Source of the DNA: CADCTM01 sp049671305
Lineage (GTDB): Bacteria; Cyanobacteriota; Cyanobacteriia; Cyanobacteriales; Coleofasciculaceae
Reading direction: 5' to 3'
Length of the DNA: 64,000 bases
Assembly: GCA_049671305.1 (NCBI GenBank)
Contig: JBATUR010000005.1
Location: 62,001-126,000 of the forward strand
A program made the translations under genes and the position numbers. Shown in pieces: positions 63,384 through 64,000 of the stretch. Below the pieces are notes generated by a model. The model saw only the letters and a list, made by a program, of their open reading frames with translations, did no database searches and was not told where the DNA came from. Positions within the stretch are counted from its first letter, which is position 1. The number at the start of each line of letters is the position of its first letter.

Positions 63384-63622
63384 TAGTTTTTTGTTTCAGT
63401 GAGTGGCACAAATTCAAATCCAAAACTTGTGCGGTTTCCTGGTTGGATTCTAACTAATTGAACTGGTCGATTGCGATGCCTGCGGCGGGCGGAGCCATCG
63501 CCTGACGGTAAAAACTTAATATTTCCATCAGCACCATTTGCTGAAAAATCCGGTGCTACTAAGGTTTGTGAAATCTTGGTACAGATAAAATTATATTCAA
63601 TTGAAGCAACTTTAAAATTTTG
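63383..63622 (-). pseudogene. Start-less reading frame overlapping the PstS-like gene
   Basis: A 79-codon open frame whose TAA overlaps the next ATG by one base (TAATG), as in translationally coupled operons. It reads plausible protein: LVAPDFSANGADGNIKFLPS and RPVQLVRIQPGNRTSFGFEF. There is no ATG, GTG or TTG in the frame; it opens after an in-frame TGA. An interspersed repeat (63473-63507) lies inside. It could be the 3' remnant of a decayed upstream gene. Equally, a TATAAT at about 63592-63597 on this strand could be the real promoter and the frame a coincidence. Confidence 0.35.
63473..63507. repeat. Interspersed repeat GATGCCTGCGGCGGGC
   Basis: GCGATGCCTGCGGCGGGCGG followed by AGCCATCGCC is a GC-rich island in AT-rich sequence. 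It matches the GCGATGCCTRCGGCGGGC-type short repeats that I recall from Nostocales genomes. Confidence 0.55.
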
Positions 63623-63796
63623 TCAACTCGCCATCTATTGCCCTGTGCCAATTCACATTACTGTCCCCAAATTGATTTAATTCTTAAGTAAATGTAGTAA
63701 TCTTCATCCTCTGGCTATTCGGTTTTACTTTTGCCAAAAATCTGTTAATGATACATTAGATAAAATTAAATTTATTTATACCTTGACAGAAAAGCC

Positions 63797-64000
63797 ATGA
63801 TGCAATTTTTAACCCCAGTCAGAAATTTGGAGACAGCTAAAAAAATTGATGAAATTTTAAGCTGGGCAGTTCGTTGTCAATGGAAACCAAGAGGTTTCCC
63901 AGAAATAGTCCTTTTTAAACTAACAGGATGGATTGCTGTACCTTTAATACCTGAAACTTTTAACGATTTATCTGTGCTGAATCATATCACGGAGGCTTTG
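63797..64000 (+). CDS. Partial gene running off the right edge
   Basis: ATG 63797 opens a frame without stop for 68 codons to the last base. It reads MMQFLTPVRNLETAKKIDEI, then SWAVRCQWKPRGFPEIVLFK and LTGWIAVPLIPETFND. The Trp content and codon use look real. No domain is recognised from this part. Confidence 0.55.
   Translation, partial: MMQFLTPVRNLETAKKIDEILSWAVRCQWKPRGFPEIVLFKLTGWIAVPLIPETFNDLSVLNHITEAL

Noticed and set aside
1..64000. tRNA, rRNA, CRISPR arrays, insertion sequences and prophage genes
   Set aside because: No T-loop-like GGTTCGAATCC pattern in gaps, no regularly spaced direct repeats, no transposase or integrase motifs were found by reading.

Overview
The window comes from a cyanobacterium. 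HIP1 palindromes (GCGATCGC) are scattered through genes on both strands. The gene set is typical of the phylum: ftsQ-ftsZ, a FurA-type regulator, an HCF164/TxlA-like thylakoid thioredoxin, DUF3598, a NIL-ferredoxin, a pst operon, Uma2 proteins and very large WD40 and kinase/cyclase proteins. Several short interspersed repeats resemble those of Nostocales and Chroococcidiopsis-like genomes, but genus cannot be fixed from sequence alone. No tRNA, rRNA, CRISPR array, transposase or prophage was seen. Family names were assigned by reading motifs, not by database search.

Layout. 1-3.9 kb: the 3' end of a DNA phosphorothioation (Dnd) modification operon (dndD truncated by the window edge, dndE, a Dnd-associated methyltransferase). 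3.9-18 kb: DUF2062 and TPR proteins, an EF-G paralogue, Uma2, a carboxyl-terminal protease, a 1782-residue STAND/WD40 protein and a second P-loop ATPase. 18.5-25.2 kb: ftsQ, ftsZ, thiD, a coiled-coil membrane protein, a divergent NIL-ferredoxin/TxlA pair and an MFS transporter. 25.5-31 kb: a kinase-AAA-GAF-adenylate cyclase fusion. 31-40.5 kb: DUF3598, ftsX, def, an FHA-PrsW fusion, secreted, transglutaminase and ferritin-like proteins, sufE and a DJ-1 protein. 40.6-43.1 kb: two tandem paralogous coiled-coil proteins behind a promoter with a LexA-like palindrome. 43.2-49.6 kb: fur, clpX, lspA-bioY, peroxiredoxin-glutaredoxin and an ArsR regulator divergent from an Old Yellow Enzyme. 49.8-54.9 kb: pstSCAB and a small gene behind a PhoB-type box.

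55.9-61.2 kb: a leftward cluster made of a putative Dnd-dependent restriction helicase, an 82-residue protein, an SMC/DndD-like ATPase with a Cys-x-Cys hook, a Uma2 protein and a Dnd-associated protein 4 homologue. 61.3-63.6 kb: two membrane-anchored PstS-like binding proteins, preceded by a start-less reading frame that overlaps the first of them. A partial rightward gene closes the window.

The most interesting structure is the phosphorothioation system. The modification genes lie at the left edge and a candidate restriction module lies about 52 kb away at the right, with core genes between. The right-hand module (helicase, small protein, SMC-like ATPase) is compact, and the small protein and ATPase overlap by an ATGA. 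Other notable signals are twin palindromes in front of the kinase-cyclase gene, the palindrome at the coiled-coil pair promoter, and a Pho box in front of an uncharacterised gene.
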